Below, piece after piece: positions 5,530 through 7,001 of a stretch of 7,001 nt of DNA. The position numbers and the translations under genes were made by a program. The DNA is from CAYMNU01 sp964391885 (GTDB taxonomy: Archaea > Altiarchaeota > Altiarchaeia > JAFGQM01). The notes below the pieces were generated by a model. The model saw only the letters and a program-made list of their open reading frames with translations. It made no database searches and was not told the DNA's origin. The stretch spans positions 1 through 7,001 of the forward strand of contig CAYMNU010000071.1 of the NCBI GenBank assembly GCA_964391885.1, read 5' to 3'. Every line of letters starts with the position of its first letter. The stretch's first letter is position 1.

Positions 5530-6786
5530 CTAAAGCACCTTTTTGACCTCTTCGAGTGTGGGTTTTATTTTTACCATCCTGTTGGCATAGTTTGATTTCA
5601 GGTTATCAAGACCTCCCTGATGGTATTTCACGACGATGTCTGGGTCCTTCAGGAGGTTGCCCGTGAGTATTCCACAGACTGATTCATCCCCTTTGATAAC
5701 ACCCTTTTCAACGAGCTTCTTTACTCCTGCGACAGTCGCGCAGCTCGCGGGCTCTGCGCCTATGCCCGAAGCGTCGACAATGGCCTTAGCGTCGATTATC
5801 TCCTGCTCCGAGACCTGTTCTACGGTGCCTTTGCACCAGTTCATGACCTTTTCCAGCTTCTTGTAGGACACGGGGTTGCCTATTTTGATTGCTGTGGCAA
5901 GCGTGTCGGCTTTGACGGGCGTGTAATCGCTATAATCGCCCTTAAAGTATTTGTAGAACGGGTTCGCACCCTCTGCCTGTATCACCGCTATCTTGGGTAT
6001 CTTGTCTATGACGCCAAGCTCGTTAAGCTCTAGCATGGCCTTGCCCATGGCCGAGGAGTTTCCGAGATTGCCCCCTGGCAGTACAAACCAGTCGGGCACT
6101 TTCCACCCCATCTGCTGCACCGCTTCAATGCTTATAGACTTCTGCCCCTCCAGCCTGAAGGGGTTTACAGAGTTGAGCAGGTATATTCCCATTTCCTCAG
6201 AGACTTCCTGCACAAGCGCCATTGCGTCGTCGAAGTCGCCGTCGATTTGTATAACCCTTGCGCCGTATGCCACTGCCTGGGCAAGCTTCCCGAAGGCTAT
6301 TTTGCCTTCGGGTATGAACACGACTGCCTTCATGCCCGACATCGCGGCATAGGCTGCCATGGACGCGGAGGTGTTGCCAGTGGACGCGCACGCCACAATC
6401 TTTGAGCCGAACATATTAGCGGCGCTCATGCCGCAGGTCATTCCCCTGTCTTTGAAAGAGCCCGTGGGGTTCTCGCCTTCATGCTTTAGGCAGAGGTTCT
6501 TGTGGCTAACATAGTGCGACACCTTTTCAGAGCAGTAGAGGTTTGTGTTGCCCTCGGGGCGGGAGACTATCTTGCTGTCAGGGATGTCGGGCATGATGAG
6601 CTCTTTGTAGCGCCATACCCCGCTGGAGTAAGGCCACTTCAGGGAGCCCATCCTTTTGTCAAACATCTCCCTGGATATCTCTACACTGGACCAGTCATGC
6701 CTGGCTTCCAATAATCCGCCACAGTCGCAGCGCATTCTTTCAAGACCGTATTCCTCACCGCAGGATATGCACTTTAAAACAGACAT
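5530..6786 (-). CDS. thrC: Threonine synthase (PLP-dependent)
   Basis: This 418-residue cytoplasmic enzyme converts O-phosphohomoserine and water to threonine and phosphate, the last step of threonine synthesis. The N-terminus has a small zinc-ribbon-like motif, C6-x2-C9 and C20-x-C22 (CISCGEEY...RCDCGG), common in archaeal ThrC. PLP fold type II features follow: RPEGNTNLY (76-84), the Schiff-base lysine K112 in ENPTGSFKDRG, the substrate loop STGNTSAS (135-142), LNSVNPFRLEGQKS (204-217), the phosphate-binding loop GGNLGN (238-243), and near the C-terminus EPASCATVAG and GILTGNLLKDP. Length and motif order are normal and all key residues appear intact. It is the first gene of a minus-strand operon; its TAG stop touches the ATG of the ApgM-family gene, which may make its substrate. 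No Shine-Dalgarno lies before the ATG (CGAAAAATG), so initiation is probably leaderless or SD-independent. Confidence 0.96.
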   Translation of the reverse strand: MSVLKCISCGEEYGLERMRCDCGGLLEARHDWSSVEISREMFDKRMGSLKWPYSSGVWRYKELIMPDIPDSKIVSRPEGNTNLYCSEKVSHYVSHKNLCLKHEGENPTGSFKDRGMTCGMSAANMFGSKIVACASTGNTSASMAAYAAMSGMKAVVFIPEGKIAFGKLAQAVAYGARVIQIDGDFDDAMALVQEVSEEMGIYLLNSVNPFRLEGQKSISIEAVQQMGWKVPDWFVLPGGNLGNSSAMGKAMLELNELGVIDKIPKIAVIQAEGANPFYKYFKGDYSDYTPVKADTLATAIKIGNPVSYKKLEKVMNWCKGTVEQVSEQEIIDAKAIVDASGIGAEPASCATVAGVKKLVEKGVIKGDESVCGILTGNLLKDPDIVVKYHQGGLDNLKSNYANRMVKIKPTLEEVKKVL

Positions 6787-6810
6787 TTTTCGCTATATTT
6801 GAGCCGATAG

Positions 6811-6840
6811 CAAATAAAATAGATTTAAGGCTTTTTATAC
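6811..6840 (-). promoter_or_regulatory. Promoter region of the thrC operon (two box A candidates)
   Basis: On the minus strand, GTATAAAAAG (6840-6831) is a good TATA match; it would start transcription near 6810 and give a leader of about 24 bases. CTATTTTATTTG (6822-6811) is weaker but sits about 31 bases before the ATG, which would give a near-leaderless message like that inferred for the membrane protein gene. The first element could also be read on the plus strand towards the tRNA, but at a longer distance. Confidence 0.45.
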
Positions 6841-6889
6841 AATATCTATCTAATTTCCCGCTATTTTCGTAGCAACTTAGGTCGACGGG

Positions 6890-6897
6890 CTATATCC
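6890..6897 (+). promoter_or_regulatory. Box A-like element for tRNA-Glu
   Basis: CTATATCC is centred about 30 bases before the tRNA 5' end, so a start near 6919 would leave a very short leader to be trimmed by RNase P. The match to the consensus is modest and the flanks are GC-rich; spacing is the main support. Confidence 0.4.
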
Positions 6898-6922
6898 CTT
6901 GGATTCGCCCGCCATTCCGCAA

Positions 6923-6997
6923 GCTCCTGTAGTGTAGCACGGCCAATCATTCCAGCCTTTCGAGCTGGGGACCCGGGTTCGAATCCCGGCGGGAGCA
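6923..6997 (+). tRNA. tRNA-Glu (anticodon UUC)
   Basis: A complete cloverleaf can be drawn. The acceptor stem GCTCCTG (6923-6929) pairs with CGGGAGC (6990-6996) with one T-G wobble. The D arm GTGT...CAT matches the odd D stem of archaeal tRNA-Glu. The anticodon stem is CCAGC/GCTGG (6952-6956, 6964-6968) with loop CTTTCGA and anticodon TTC at 6959-6961. The variable loop is GGAC, and the T arm is CCGGG TTCGAAT CCCGG (6973-6989). The discriminator base is A6997. The following bases are CTCA, so CCA must be added after transcription. There is no intron: the loop is the standard seven bases. It is read divergently from the thrC operon and supplies glutamate for GAA and GAG codons. Confidence 0.96.
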
Positions 6998-7001
6998 CTC
7001 A

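Noticed and set aside
5530..6786. Possibility that thrC encodes a different PLP fold type II enzyme such as cysteine synthase or threonine dehydratase
   Set aside because: The N-terminal cysteine motif, ENPTGSFKDRG, LNSVNPFRLEGQKS and GILTGNLLKDP together are characteristic of threonine synthase.
6831..6922. Riboswitch or attenuator controlling thrC
   Set aside because: The leader is short and AT-rich with no stable stem or leader peptide visible on the minus strand; only promoter-like elements can be supported.
6923..6997. tRNA gene as an integration site (att) for a mobile element
   Set aside because: The window ends four bases past the tRNA, so no repeat of its 3' end or integrase can be seen.

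Overview
The window looks like a piece of an archaeal chromosome. The evidence is an RFC large subunit clamp-loader gene, an archaeal exosome-associated RNA-binding protein of the COG1325 type, an archaeal GlmU-like two-domain sugar nucleotidyltransferase, an ApgM-family protein, a tRNA-Glu with the usual archaeal pattern and no encoded CCA, and TATA (box A)-like elements with almost no Shine-Dalgarno sites. Base composition is moderate, around half G+C in genes with AT-rich gaps. I cannot name the lineage; a euryarchaeal or DPANN-type archaeon would fit.

Layout, right to left, because all six protein genes lie on the minus strand. Positions 6923-6997 hold tRNA-Glu(UUC) on the plus strand, divergent from the first protein operon. 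That operon is threonine synthase (5530-6786), an ApgM-family alkaline-phosphatase-superfamily enzyme (4318-5529), and the replication factor C large subunit (2926-4317). Both junctions are exact: the stop codon TAG is followed immediately by the next ATG. A 138-base AT-rich gap with a 10-bp inverted repeat and a TATA-like element separates this from a second group: a multi-pass membrane protein with repeated MscS/CmpX-type helices (1819-2787), the RNA-binding protein (1364-1783, or 1364-1822 from an upstream TTG) and the GlmU-like enzyme (132-1316). The left edge (1-95) carries a perfect GC-rich hairpin and flanks that resemble the right end / omega-RNA scaffold of an IS200/IS605 (tnpB) transposon whose body lies outside the window.

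The main biological point is the thrC-apgM pair. The ApgM-family protein has sequence features that look closer to the subfamily proposed to be an alternative homoserine kinase (TIGR02535 type) than to glycolytic archaeal phosphoglycerate mutase, and it sits directly behind threonine synthase. Together they could carry out the last two steps of threonine synthesis, homoserine to O-phosphohomoserine to threonine. The second point is the RFC large subunit: it has a 62-residue non-canonical N-terminal extension containing a 7-bp tandem repeat, and its Walker B and sensor 1 motifs depart from consensus (EE instead of DE, and TCGD instead of T-x-N-D), which may mean a weakened ATPase site.
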